A stretch of 64,000 nucleotides of DNA, from the NCBI GenBank assembly GCA_045633845.1, contig JAZQZC010000028.1, positions 41,436 to 105,435 of the forward strand, given 5' to 3'. This document shows, piece by piece, positions 49,539 to 58,796 of this stretch. The notes below the pieces were generated by a model. It did no database searches. It had not been told where the DNA came from and was given only the letters and a program-made list of their open reading frames with translations. How positions within the stretch are numbered: the stretch's first letter is position 1; every line of letters begins with the position of its first letter. Source of the stretch: RGIG4708 sp045633845. GTDB taxonomy: Bacteria > Bacillota > Clostridia > UMGS1810. The position numbers and the translations under genes were made by a program.

Positions 49539-51197
49539 ATGATTGATTTAACAAAAAAGTTCAGAACAATCAGAGAAATAGTTGATTACACGGTAAAACA
49601 TTCTGCAAGTAAAATTGCTTTTAGAATTAAACAAAAAACAGACGGTGTGGTAGCATACAGCGATGTTACCTATGAGCAGATGGGCAAGGATATAAAAGCT
49701 TTTTCTACCTGGCTTTTGTCAAAAAACTTGTGTGGCAAAAGAGTTGTTGTAGTTGGTGAAAACTGCTACGAGTGGGTGCTTGGCTACCTGTCAAGCCTTG
49801 CATCGGGCTGCATTTTTGTACCCCTTGATAAAAATCTGCCCAAAGAGGAGCTTGACGGCTTGCTCCACAGGGCAGAGCCTGACTGCATAGTTTACGGCTC
49901 AAGCTTTGAAGAGCAGATTAAAGCATACGGCAAAGCGCAATATACAGTTTGTATGAAGGATGAAATATATTCGGCAATATCCGAGGGTAATGACCTTATT
50001 GCCTCAGGTAATAAATATTATGACAACGTTGAAATTGACCAAAACGAACTTGCAATTCTTTTGTTTACATCGGGCACAACCGCGCAGTCAAAAGCGGTTA
50101 TGCTTTCGCAATATAACGTTGCGTGCAACATAAATGACCTTACTGTTGCAGAAAAATTTTATGAAGATGATGTGAATCTCGCACTTTTGCCAATGCACCA
50201 TGTTTTTGGAATGGTTGCAACTGCTTTGTTTTTGCGCCTTGGTATGATGAATGTATTTTGCGAAGGCTTGCGTGTTGCAAAAGCCCTCAAGGAATACAAG
50301 GTGTCTGTTCTTGTTGTTGTACCTCTCATTCTTGAAGCGGTTTACAGGCAAATTGACCGCACTGTCAAAAAACAGGGCAAAGAGAAGGTGCTCAACTTTG
50401 GGCTTAAGCTCACAAAGCTACTTCGCAAATTTGGAATTGACATACGCAAAAAAATATTTTCATCCATCCACACAGAGCTTGGCGGAAATTTGAGATTTAT
50501 AATAAGTGGCGGTGCGGCGCTCAGAGCAGACCTTGCAGAGTGGTTTAACGATATTGGCATACTCACAGTGCAGGGCTACGGACTTTCCGAAACATCGCCT
50601 GTTGTATCTGCCGAAACAGATAAGATTATAAAATATGGTTCAATCGGTGTGCCAATGCCAAGTGTGGAGGTACAAATAGACAATCCCGATGCCGACGGCG
50701 TAGGCGAAATAAAAGTAAAGGGCGAAAATGTAATGCTCGGCTACTGGAACGAGCCTGAGCTTACAAACGAGGTGCTCCGCGACGGATGGTTTTACACAGG
50801 TGATATGGGCTATATTGACAATGACGGAGTTATATTTATAACAGGCAGAAAAAAAGACGTGATTGTGCTTTCAAACGGAAAAAATGTGTTCCCAAATGAG
50901 CTGGAACAGGTTGTTGGTACAATAGAATACATCAGCGAATGTCTTGTGTTTGAAAATGAGCCTGACACTCTTGCCGTTAATGTAGTTTATGACGAGGCAC
51001 TTCTTAAACAAAAAACAGCAGAGCAGATAAACGATATGATTAAAAAGGATATTGACGAAATAAACAAAAATCTTGTGTCATACAAAAGGATGAAAACAGT
51101 TTATGCGTCAACAATACCTATGATTAAAACCTCAACTGCAAAAATCAAGAGAGCTCCAAGTATACAAAAAATCAAAAAAGAGCAGCAGCCAGTGTAA
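49539..51197 (+). CDS. Long-chain acyl-CoA synthetase-like AMP-forming enzyme
   Basis: The protein has 552 residues of the ANL superfamily. AMP-binding loop LLFTSGTTAQSKAVMLSQ near residue 176, YGLSETSPVVS near residue 345, YTGDMGYID near residue 421 and the linker GRKKDVIVLSNGKNVFPNELE give a complete enzyme. The catalytic Lys region near the C-terminus (MIKTSTAKIKR) is present. It activates fatty acids or a similar carboxylate to acyl-CoA. The acid substrate cannot be read from the sequence. ATG 49539 follows TTGGAGG. Confidence 0.9.
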   Translation: MIDLTKKFRTIREIVDYTVKHSASKIAFRIKQKTDGVVAYSDVTYEQMGKDIKAFSTWLLSKNLCGKRVVVVGENCYEWVLGYLSSLASGCIFVPLDKNLPKEELDGLLHRAEPDCIVYGSSFEEQIKAYGKAQYTVCMKDEIYSAISEGNDLIASGNKYYDNVEIDQNELAILLFTSGTTAQSKAVMLSQYNVACNINDLTVAEKFYEDDVNLALLPMHHVFGMVATALFLRLGMMNVFCEGLRVAKALKEYKVSVLVVVPLILEAVYRQIDRTVKKQGKEKVLNFGLKLTKLLRKFGIDIRKKIFSSIHTELGGNLRFIISGGAALRADLAEWFNDIGILTVQGYGLSETSPVVSAETDKIIKYGSIGVPMPSVEVQIDNPDADGVGEIKVKGENVMLGYWNEPELTNEVLRDGWFYTGDMGYIDNDGVIFITGRKKDVIVLSNGKNVFPNELEQVVGTIEYISECLVFENEPDTLAVNVVYDEALLKQKTAEQINDMIKKDIDEINKNLVSYKRMKTVYASTIPMIKTSTAKIKRAPSIQKIKKEQQPV

Positions 51198-51218
51198 AAA
51201 TTTTGTTGAAATTCAACA

Positions 51219-51247
51219 TTGAAAAATCGCTTCAAAAGTGCTATCAT
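51219..51247 (+). promoter_or_regulatory. Promoter of the ECF S-component gene
   Basis: TTGAAA (51219-51224), 17 bases, TATCAT (51242-51247), leaving a leader too short for a riboswitch. Confidence 0.6.
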
Positions 51248-51269
51248 TAGTAGCAAGGAGATGGTAAAT

Positions 51270-51752
51270 ATGAATATCAGATTAATGGTAAAAGCGGCAA
51301 TGCTTGCAGCTATTACCGCAATTGCAACAATGGTTATCCAAATTCCTGCACCGCTTGCGGGCTATGTAAACTGCGGAGATGCTTTTGTACTCCTCTCGGG
51401 CTTTGCCCTGGGGCCTGTGTACGGCGGTCTTGCGGCAGGTATCGGTAGTGCAATTGCCGATATAATTACATACCCTGTGTATGCCCCTGCTACTTTTATA
51501 ATAAAGTTTGCTATGGCTGCAGTATGCGGAATTATATACAAAAAAAAGGCAACTGCAATGTCTGCACTTGTTTCTTCGGTAATTGCAGAATTAATTATGA
51601 TAATCGGTTACCTTGTGTATGGAATGATTATTTTTGGCGAAACATTAACCGCTGCAATAGCCACGGTTCCCGGCAATTCTGTTCAGGCAGTTGTGGGCGT
51701 TGTGCTTGGGCTTATTTTGCTTAAGCTTGTTGGTAAAATATTAAGTAAATAA
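51270..51752 (+). CDS. ECF transporter substrate-binding S component
   Basis: The protein has 160 residues and five to six membrane helices. AAMLAAITAIATMVIQIPAP and GYVNCGDAFVLLSGFALGPVYGGLAAGIGSAIADII show the family pattern with the AxxxA helix that docks on EcfT. The vitamin cannot be fixed: the YVNxGD motif is shared by several S components, and no riboswitch is present to guide. ATG 51270 follows AAGGAG. Confidence 0.85.
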   Translation: MNIRLMVKAAMLAAITAIATMVIQIPAPLAGYVNCGDAFVLLSGFALGPVYGGLAAGIGSAIADIITYPVYAPATFIIKFAMAAVCGIIYKKKATAMSALVSSVIAELIMIIGYLVYGMIIFGETLTAAIATVPGNSVQAVVGVVLGLILLKLVGKILSK

Positions 51753-51756
51753 ACAT

Positions 51757-51795
51757 AAAATGCGTTAACTCAAATTTGTTGAGTTAACGCATTTT
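51757..51795. terminator. Bidirectional terminator between the ECF gene and the topoisomerase genes
   Basis: AAAATGCGTTAACTCAA/TTGAGTTAACGCATTTT, a 17-bp perfect stem. Confidence 0.9.
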
Positions 51796-51800
51796 GTTTG

Positions 51801-53972
51801 TCAAAATAAACTTATCTGCTCATTTGGATTATCGTCATCCTTGAGATAATAACCTGTTGCAGGAATGTTTTTTGCCCTGTAATAATCAGGGTTTTTGAAT
51901 TCCACATCTTTCAAAAATTCTATTTTTGATATTGTGCTCTTCTTTTTCATATTCATAACTGCAACACCCTGGGTGTTTTTGGTTGTTTTTGTCTGCATTG
52001 CAGAGGTGTTGAATATCAAAATTTTGTCAAGAGAGCTGTACACAACCACATCTTCATCCTGCGGGAGGAATTTAATTCCCACAAGGTTGAGCTTATCGGT
52101 GTATGCATTTATCAGCTTTTTGCGGTTTGTTTTTGTTTCGTACGCTTTGAGCGATACTCTCGCCGCCTTGCCGTTGTCAAACATAAACAGCAAATCACCC
52201 TCATAATTGCTCGTAGGTACTACAAACACTATGCGCTCATCCTGTTCCATTTCGCAGATGTTGGGCACAAACTGACCCCATTCGCTTGCCTTGCACTGCG
52301 GTACATCATATGTTTTGATTTTGTAGCAGTTGCACCTGTCCGAAAACAGCAGCAAATCTGTTTTGTTTGTAGTGTCATATTCGCATATGATTTCGTCTCC
52401 GTCCTTGACCTTTTGCTCGCCGCTTGAACGGAGCGACACGTGAGATATCTTTTTGAGGTAATTATCACGTGAAAACAGGATTTTTAGGTTGTAATCCTCA
52501 ATTTCGGGAGCAAGACTTATGTTTTCGTCAACGTGGTCGTAAACAATTTCGGTAAGCCTGTCCTTGCCGTATTTTTTGGATATTTCTTTAAGCTCGCTGA
52601 TAATTACTTTTTTAACCTCTTTTTCATCCTTGAGTATATTGTCAAGTCTGTCAATCTCGTTATTGAGGTTGTCAATTTCGTTAATTCTATTGAGGATGTA
52701 CTCTTTGTTGAGGCTGCGCAACTTGATTTCGGCAATGTAATTTGCCTGAATTTCGTCAATGTCAAAGCCCTTCATAAGGTTTGGTACAACATCCTCATCT
52801 TTTTCGGTGTTGCGTATGATTTTGATTGCCTTGTCAATATCAAGGAGTATTTTTTTAAGACCTTCAAGCAAATGGAGCTTGTGAGTAAGCTTGTTAATAT
52901 CAAACTTGATTTTGCGCACAATGCATTTTTTGCGGAACTCAGTCCAGTTGTAAAGTATTTCCTTAATTCCCATTACCTTTGGAGTAGTCCCGTCCAAAAT
53001 GTTAAAGTTACAGCTGAACGAATCCTCAAGGGGAGTCATTTTAAACAGCTTTTTCATAAGTGCATCCGCATCGCAGCTCTTTTTAACGTCGAGTGTGATT
53101 TTAAGACCGCTGAGGTCAGTCTCATCACGAAGGTCGTTAATCTCTTTGATTTTGCCAAGCTTTATAAGCTCTATTATTTTGTCAATAATTGCTTCGGATG
53201 TGGTAGAATACGGAATTTCGTATATTTCTATATATCCGTTTTTCTTGTCAAATTTGTATTTGCTGCGTACTCTTACCGAGCCTCTGCCTGTTTCGTAAAT
53301 CTGCTTTATTGCTTCTTCGTCGTACAGCAGCTCGCCTCCTGTTGTAAAATCGGGTGCAAGCAGGGTTTTTGTAATGTCGCATTTTTCGTTTTTGAGGTAC
53401 GCAATAGTTGTTTCGCACACTTCTCTCAGGTTAAACGAGCAAATTTTGCTTGCCATACCAACCGCAATACCCTCGTTTGGGTTAACAAGGATGTTTGGGA
53501 ATGACACAGGCAGCAGCACAGGCTCTTTCATAGTGCCGTCGTAGTTGTCGGTAAAGTCTACTGTGTTTTTGTCTATGTCGCCAAAAAGCTCCTTGCATAT
53601 GCCTTCAAGCTTAACCTCTGTGTATCGGGGTGCAGCAAAGGCCATATCACGTGAATAGTGTTTTGCAAAGTTACCCTTTGAGTCAACAAAAGGGTGGAGC
53701 AGCGACTCGTTGCTTTTTGTGAGTCGAACCATTGTTTCGTAAATTGCCATATCGCCGTGTGGGTTGAGCTTCATTGTCTGACCAACAACGTTTGACGATT
53801 TGGTTCTGTTACCATTTATAAGGTTCATTTTGTACATTGTATAAAGCAATTTTCGGTGGGATGGCTTAAATCCGTCAATTTCGGGAATAGCACGCGAAAT
53901 AATAACACTCATTGCATAAGGCATATAGTTCTCTTTGAGTGTATCTGTTATAAACTGGTCTTCATAAAACAT
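51801..53972 (-). CDS. Type IIA topoisomerase A subunit (ParC/GyrA-like, divergent)
   Basis: DNA cleavage and rejoining subunit, with 723 residues. YAMSVIISRAIPEIDGFKPSHRKLLY opens the winged-helix part, and the active tyrosine lies in AAPRYTEVKLEG near residue 117. A tower, a coiled coil and a short beta-pinwheel with an incomplete GyrA-box-like GQKVKDGDE-type stretch follow. The QRR-type DNA-binding triad and loop lengths differ from normal GyrA and ParC. It follows its B partner by 17 bases. It is probably a second, decatenating enzyme in addition to gyrase. Confidence 0.88.
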   Translation of the reverse strand: MFYEDQFITDTLKENYMPYAMSVIISRAIPEIDGFKPSHRKLLYTMYKMNLINGNRTKSSNVVGQTMKLNPHGDMAIYETMVRLTKSNESLLHPFVDSKGNFAKHYSRDMAFAAPRYTEVKLEGICKELFGDIDKNTVDFTDNYDGTMKEPVLLPVSFPNILVNPNEGIAVGMASKICSFNLREVCETTIAYLKNEKCDITKTLLAPDFTTGGELLYDEEAIKQIYETGRGSVRVRSKYKFDKKNGYIEIYEIPYSTTSEAIIDKIIELIKLGKIKEINDLRDETDLSGLKITLDVKKSCDADALMKKLFKMTPLEDSFSCNFNILDGTTPKVMGIKEILYNWTEFRKKCIVRKIKFDINKLTHKLHLLEGLKKILLDIDKAIKIIRNTEKDEDVVPNLMKGFDIDEIQANYIAEIKLRSLNKEYILNRINEIDNLNNEIDRLDNILKDEKEVKKVIISELKEISKKYGKDRLTEIVYDHVDENISLAPEIEDYNLKILFSRDNYLKKISHVSLRSSGEQKVKDGDEIICEYDTTNKTDLLLFSDRCNCYKIKTYDVPQCKASEWGQFVPNICEMEQDERIVFVVPTSNYEGDLLFMFDNGKAARVSLKAYETKTNRKKLINAYTDKLNLVGIKFLPQDEDVVVYSSLDKILIFNTSAMQTKTTKNTQGVAVMNMKKKSTISKIEFLKDVEFKNPDYYRAKNIPATGYYLKDDDNPNEQISLF

Positions 53973-53989
53973 TATTTTCGCACCTCCCT

Positions 53990-55978
53990 TTAGCTTAAGT
54001 CAAGCATCTCTAAATAGAGATGTCCGTTTTCGGCAATGTATTCTTTACGGGCATTGAGCTCGTCGCCAAGCAGCAAGTCAAACACAATGGCTGTCTGCTC
54101 AACATCCTCTGAGTTGATTTTTATAAGACGCCTTGTTTCGGGGTTCATGGTGGTTTGCCACATCATATCAGGGTCGTTTTCACCAAGACCCTTGGAGCGC
54201 TGAACAGTGCATTTTTCGTTGCCTATTTTCTTTAAAATATCCGATTTTTCTTTTTCGTTGTATGCAAAGTAGGTTTTGTTTTTACTTGTGATTTCAAAAA
54301 GCGGTGATTCTGCTATAAATACCTTGCCCTCGTCAATGAGCGTAGGCACAAGGCGGTACAGCATTGCTAAAATAAGTGTACGTATCTGAAAGCCGTCAAC
54401 GTCGGCATCGGTACATATAATAATTTTGTTCCATCTTAAGTTGTTAATGTCAAAAAGCGAAATGTTTTTGTTGTGCTTTGAGTTGATTTCAACACCGCAG
54501 CCCAAAACTCTGAGCAAGTCGGTAATAATTTCACTTTTAAATATCTTGTCGTAGTCTGCCTTAAGGCAGTTGAGAATTTTACCTCGAACCGGCATAATTG
54601 CCTGAAATTCCGAATCTCTGCCAAGCTTACACGAGCCGAGAGCCGAATCACCCTCAACAATGTAAACTTCTCTTTTGCTTACATCCTTTGTACGGCAGTC
54701 AACAAACTTTTGCACGCGGTTGTTTATATCAATGTTTCCGCTGAGTTTTTTGGCAATGTTGACTCTTGCTTTTTCGGCGTGCTCACGGCTACGCTTGTTT
54801 ACAAGCACCTGGGCAGAAATTTTTTCTGCCTCCATTTTGTTTTCGATAAAATAAACTTCAAGCTCATGACGCAAAAATTCTGTCATTGCTTCCTGTATAA
54901 ACTTGTTGTTAATAGCCTTTTTGGTCTGGTTTTCGTAGCTTGTAAGGCCCGAAAGGGAGTTTGACACAAGTATCAGGCAGTCGCGTACGTCGTTAAAGTT
55001 TATTTTGGATTCGTTTTTTGTATATTTGTTGTTTGCCTTGAGATATTTGTCTATTGCAAACACAAAAGCATTTGTAACAGCCTTGTCGGGGGAGCCGCCG
55101 TGCTCCAAAAAGCTTGAATTGTGGTAATATTCAAGCATATTCACTTTGTTTGAAAAACAAAATGCAACAGAAAGCTTTACGTTGTAATCGGGCTTGTCCT
55201 CTCTGTCGCGGCCTCGTCTTTCACATTCTATATATTTTACTTCGGTCATCGCAGATTCATTTGCAACCTCGGTTACATAGTCAACAATGCCGTTTTCGTA
55301 AACATACTCTGTTTCTTCAAATTGACCCTTCGCAACCTCGTTTTTAAATTTGAGCAGCAAGCCTTTGTTAACAATTGCCTGCTTTTTGAGCACAGTGTGA
55401 AAGTACTCGTCGGGTATGTTAATGTCTGTAAATACTTCAAGGTCGGGGCGCCATTTGATTTTGGTCATAGTGTGTCTGTGGCGGAATTCTGTTTTTGAAA
55501 GACCGCCCACATTTTCGCCACGCTCAAAGTGCAGCTCGTATTTAAAACCGTCACGGCATACAGTTACATCCATATATTCCGATGCATATTGAGTAGCGCA
55601 CGCACCAAGGCCGTTAAGACCAAGGCTGAACTCGTAGTTTTCGCCGTCGTTGGTGTTATATTTGCCGCCTGCATACATTTCGCAGAACACAAGCTCCCAG
55701 TTGTAGCGGTCTTCTACTGCGTTGTAGTCAACAGGTATACCTCTGCCGTAGTCAAGCACCTCAATGGAGTTGTCCATAAACTTTGTAACTTCTATTATGC
55801 TGCCGTGACCCTCTCTTGCTTCGTCTATTGAGTTTGAGAGTATTTCAAACACTGCGTGCTGACATCCCTCAAGCCCGTCGGAGCCAAATATAACCGACGG
55901 CCTTTTTCGCACTCTGTCAGCGCCTTTAAGTTGGGTTATACTCTCGTTTGAGTATTCATTATTTCTGGATTTTGCCAT
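53990..55978 (-). CDS. Type IIA topoisomerase B subunit (ParE/GyrB-like, divergent)
   Basis: ATPase subunit with 662 residues. The GHKL ATP site has ILSNSIDEAREGHG and DYGRGIPVD with LGLNGLGACATQYAS. The TOPRIM region has YIVEGDSALGSC (usually EGDSAGGS) and IICTDADVDGFQIRTL, where the usual DADVDGxHIRTL has Gln for His. The metal-binding acids are all kept, so activity is expected. ATG 55978 follows AGAGGTG. It is co-transcribed with the A subunit gene. Confidence 0.88.
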   Translation of the reverse strand: MAKSRNNEYSNESITQLKGADRVRKRPSVIFGSDGLEGCQHAVFEILSNSIDEAREGHGSIIEVTKFMDNSIEVLDYGRGIPVDYNAVEDRYNWELVFCEMYAGGKYNTNDGENYEFSLGLNGLGACATQYASEYMDVTVCRDGFKYELHFERGENVGGLSKTEFRHRHTMTKIKWRPDLEVFTDINIPDEYFHTVLKKQAIVNKGLLLKFKNEVAKGQFEETEYVYENGIVDYVTEVANESAMTEVKYIECERRGRDREDKPDYNVKLSVAFCFSNKVNMLEYYHNSSFLEHGGSPDKAVTNAFVFAIDKYLKANNKYTKNESKINFNDVRDCLILVSNSLSGLTSYENQTKKAINNKFIQEAMTEFLRHELEVYFIENKMEAEKISAQVLVNKRSREHAEKARVNIAKKLSGNIDINNRVQKFVDCRTKDVSKREVYIVEGDSALGSCKLGRDSEFQAIMPVRGKILNCLKADYDKIFKSEIITDLLRVLGCGVEINSKHNKNISLFDINNLRWNKIIICTDADVDGFQIRTLILAMLYRLVPTLIDEGKVFIAESPLFEITSKNKTYFAYNEKEKSDILKKIGNEKCTVQRSKGLGENDPDMMWQTTMNPETRRLIKINSEDVEQTAIVFDLLLGDELNARKEYIAENGHLYLEMLDLS

Positions 55979-55988
55979 TTTACACCTC

Positions 55989-57434
55989 TCAGAACATATA
56001 TGAGTATGTCATGTTTACTACTTCAAATTCGCCGTTTTCGCTAAGCCCGCATATGCGCTCGCCGTTTTGAACGGCCAAATCCATGCTTTGCAAATGTTTT
56101 CTTGTGATTCGCTCTCCCGGTATTATAAGCGGAAAGTAAGTAGGATATGTGTATATTGTACTTTTACATATTCTGCCTTCCACATCTCTTGCCTCTACCC
56201 ATTCCGAAGGGCACCGCATTGTGTTGCCAGGCTCCGATGCCAGCACAATATCGTTGTTTGAAAACTGATACACAGGTATTTCGTCCAGCGGCTCAATTTT
56301 CTTTTTCAAAAACTGCTTGTAAATATATATCAGCGCTGTCATAAGCTTGCGTATATCCCTTGACGAATTAAACAGGCTTGCAACAAGCACAACGTTGTTT
56401 TCGTCTGCCATTTCGGGCTCCAATCCAAACCGCAGACGAAGTATGTCGCTTGCTTCTTTGCCGCTCAGGCCAATCCGTGCAAAGTTTATAACAATACGCG
56501 TTTTGTCATTTGCAAATATATTATGCTCGTTTTGTTCGTCTGTTTCAAACCATACTATATCAGTTCCGCCGTTAATAACAGATTTGCATCTGTCAATTTC
56601 ATTAATAAGCCCGCTGTAGCGCTTTTGTCGTGAGCTTGCGTAATAAATGGAGTTTTCAAGAGCACACAAATATGCATTTGAAGTATCGGGAGTCTGGTAT
56701 GTGTATACAATTCTGCGTACCTTGTTTTTGTTTATTGTTTCATTATTTATATGAAGTATTGCACCCCCCGACATAGAGCCGAGTGTTTCGCCTGCATTGT
56801 GAAGCACCATATCCGCACCGCAGTACAGGGCGGATTTAGGCAGCTCGCTTGCAAAAGGAAGATGCGCTCCGTGTGATTCGTCTACAAGCAGCAGCATATT
56901 GTATTTGTATGTAAGGTCTGCAATTTCCTCAACATCCGAAATTACTCCGTAGTATGTGGGGCTTGTAACAAACAGTGCCTTTGCATCTCTGTTTGCCGAC
57001 ATCACACTCTCCAAGTTGTATGTGTCAATACCGCCAAAAAACCCAAGCTCCTCGTTAAATTCTCTTGTTACAAAAACAGGTATAAGCCTGCATAGAGTAA
57101 TTACATCAATAACCGATTTGTGACACGCTCTGTCTACAATTATTTTATCCCCTGGTGAAAGTACCGATGCAATCATCGCCATTATTCCGCAGGAGGTTCC
57201 ATTGGTTATGTAGTATGAGTGATATGTGTCATAAAGCTTTGCAAGCTGATATTCCGACTCAACAATATATCCACCGGGAGTGTCAAGGTTATCTGTCTCA
57301 AAATTTGACGCAGCATCAAGCTTGCAAAAATTACGTGAATTAAGTATTACCTTGCCGTTGTGACCGGGAGTGGTAAACATAATCCGCTGCTTTGATATAA
57401 ACTTTTTTACACCTGTATAAATTGGTGGTTTCAT
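55989..57434 (-). CDS. Orn/Lys/Arg decarboxylase-fold protein lacking the PLP lysine
   Basis: The protein has 481 residues. It matches the aspartate aminotransferase-fold decarboxylases: FTTPGHNGK, NGTSCGIMAMI, LLLVDESHGAHLPF (PLP-ring Asp185) and the C-terminal domain with YPTYFPLIIPGERI. The family places its PLP lysine in S-x-H-K-T-L; here the aligned segment reads HNAGETLGS, with Gly215-Glu216 in place of His-Lys (the codon is GAA). The rest is well kept, so it looks like a selected non-enzyme, perhaps a regulator. The ATG at 57434 is after AAAGGATG; the start could be four codons earlier. It follows birA by 16 bases. Confidence 0.8.
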   Translation of the reverse strand: MKPPIYTGVKKFISKQRIMFTTPGHNGKVILNSRNFCKLDAASNFETDNLDTPGGYIVESEYQLAKLYDTYHSYYITNGTSCGIMAMIASVLSPGDKIIVDRACHKSVIDVITLCRLIPVFVTREFNEELGFFGGIDTYNLESVMSANRDAKALFVTSPTYYGVISDVEEIADLTYKYNMLLLVDESHGAHLPFASELPKSALYCGADMVLHNAGETLGSMSGGAILHINNETINKNKVRRIVYTYQTPDTSNAYLCALENSIYYASSRQKRYSGLINEIDRCKSVINGGTDIVWFETDEQNEHNIFANDKTRIVINFARIGLSGKEASDILRLRFGLEPEMADENNVVLVASLFNSSRDIRKLMTALIYIYKQFLKKKIEPLDEIPVYQFSNNDIVLASEPGNTMRCPSEWVEARDVEGRICKSTIYTYPTYFPLIIPGERITRKHLQSMDLAVQNGERICGLSENGEFEVVNMTYSYMF

Positions 57435-57450
57435 ATTTATAAACATCCTT

Positions 57451-58164
57451 TCATACGTATCCGTAAAGCCCACGCACCGACACCTCTCCCGAATTGACGC
57501 ACAGTGTTTCGCCTTGGCACTCAACAATCAATTCGCCATTTTCGGTTATGTCAATGCACATACCAGCGTAGTTACTTCCGTCTGCGTGATGCACAACAAC
57601 CTCTCTTCCAAGGGTTATGCACATATTTTTGTATTCTTGAATTATTTGCTTTTTATCTTTTTCTAAGCTTTTCTCAATTTCATCCAATATGTTATTCAAA
57701 AGCTTGTCATCATCGCATTTTTTTCCTGTTTCAAGCAGTATTGAAGAAGCATTGGTAAGGCTTTTGTCAAAACGTGTAATGTTGGTATTTATACCTATCC
57801 CAGCACAAATAAAATCGATTTTACTTTTGCTTGATGCAAGCTTTGTAAGTATTCCGCATACCTTTTTGCCATTTATAACAATATCGTTTGGCCACTTGAT
57901 GCTGCAGTTGCCGTAGTTGGAAATTGCCTTTGCAACCGCTACTGCACAAACAATTGTACAAAAGCCAATATCGCCCTCAAAATATTTTGCATCCAGCAGA
58001 GTCGAAAAATACAATCCGCCTTCATCTGACTGCCAAATCCTGCCGCGCCTTCCGCGCCCTAACGTCTGACGCTTTGCAGCTACGGTAAGGAGATGCTCAG
58101 GGGGGAATTCGCTTATTTTGTCAAAAGTGGATGTAACACAATCAAATGTATAAATTTTACTCAT
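57451..58164 (-). CDS. birA: Biotin--protein ligase without DNA-binding domain
   Basis: It biotinylates carrier proteins of biotin-dependent enzymes. The protein has 237 residues and lacks the N-terminal helix-turn-helix, so it is an enzyme only. The biotin loop GRGRRGRIWQS (GRGRxGR-W), KWPNDI and GILTKLA with GIGIN are all kept. ATG 58164 follows GGAGG. A biotinylated partner is expected in the sodium-pumping decarboxylase suggested at the left end of the window. Confidence 0.94.
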   Translation of the reverse strand: MSKIYTFDCVTSTFDKISEFPPEHLLTVAAKRQTLGRGRRGRIWQSDEGGLYFSTLLDAKYFEGDIGFCTIVCAVAVAKAISNYGNCSIKWPNDIVINGKKVCGILTKLASSKSKIDFICAGIGINTNITRFDKSLTNASSILLETGKKCDDDKLLNNILDEIEKSLEKDKKQIIQEYKNMCITLGREVVVHHADGSNYAGMCIDITENGELIVECQGETLCVNSGEVSVRGLYGYV

Positions 58165-58174
58165 TACGCCTCCG

Positions 58175-58627
58175 TCAAAAATCAATAACCTGTGCCTGCA
58201 CCTTGCCGCCATCAATTGTAACAAGTCCATATGTTCGTGTGCTGCCAGGGTTTAAAACTGTCAGGCCGTTATCATTCTCCACATACGCAGTGTGAGTATG
58301 ACCGAAAAGCACTATGTCTGCACCTGCATCTCTTGCTGCCTTTTTCAAAAGATGTAAGCCGTATTTAACATTGTATTTGTGCCCATGACACATAAATATC
58401 TTTTTGCCGCCAATCTCGCAGGTGCGCTCAAGGGGATATGATTTGCAAAAAAAGTCGTTGTTGCCAAGCACGCATATTATGCGGCGGGTAGGGTATATGC
58501 CCGATAGCTCGTCGCAGTCGCTTGCAATATCTCCAAGATGTATTATGTAGTCGGGGTCAATTTCCTCAATGAGAGACACCGCATTTCCGATGTATCCGTG
58601 AGTATCGCTGATTACCAATAATTTCAA
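58175..58627 (-). CDS. YfcE/MJ0936-type metallophosphoesterase
   Basis: The protein has 150 residues. The metal site motifs ISDTHG, LGDIASD, LGNNDF, MCHGHKYN and FGHTHTA are complete. Members hydrolyse phosphodiesters such as bis-pNPP in vitro; the natural substrate is unknown. I start at TTG 58627, seven bases after GAGGTG, since the ATG six codons upstream overlaps that site. It ends ten bases before birA, so it may lead a metallophosphoesterase-birA-decarboxylase-like operon. Confidence 0.9.
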   Translation of the reverse strand: MKLLVISDTHGYIGNAVSLIEEIDPDYIIHLGDIASDCDELSGIYPTRRIICVLGNNDFFCKSYPLERTCEIGGKKIFMCHGHKYNVKYGLHLLKKAARDAGADIVLFGHTHTAYVENDNGLTVLNPGSTRTYGLVTIDGGKVQAQVIDF

Positions 58628-58736
58628 TTCATAACACCTCAACATACATTATAATATATGTTTTTTAAAAATGCAACTTTTTTTCAATATATTGTGTATA
58701 TCCTCTGCAATTGTATCATATATATGGTGCCTGATG

Positions 58737-58765
58737 TTGACATTGATTTAAATAAAGTATATAAT
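58737..58765 (+). promoter_or_regulatory. recD2 promoter
   Basis: Exact TTGACA (58737-58742), 17 bases, exact TATAAT (58760-58765). Confidence 0.85.
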
Positions 58766-58796
58766 ATTTGTATTGTGCAAAGAGGAGGTGTCGGAT

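Noticed and set aside
51198..51269. Vitamin riboswitch before the ECF S-component gene
   Set aside because: The promoter lies within 50 bases of the start codon, leaving no room for an aptamer.
52533..53504. Open frame of 323 codons on the plus strand
   Set aside because: It lies fully antisense to the topoisomerase A gene, has Cys/Phe/Val-rich composition typical of shadow frames, and has no ribosome site.
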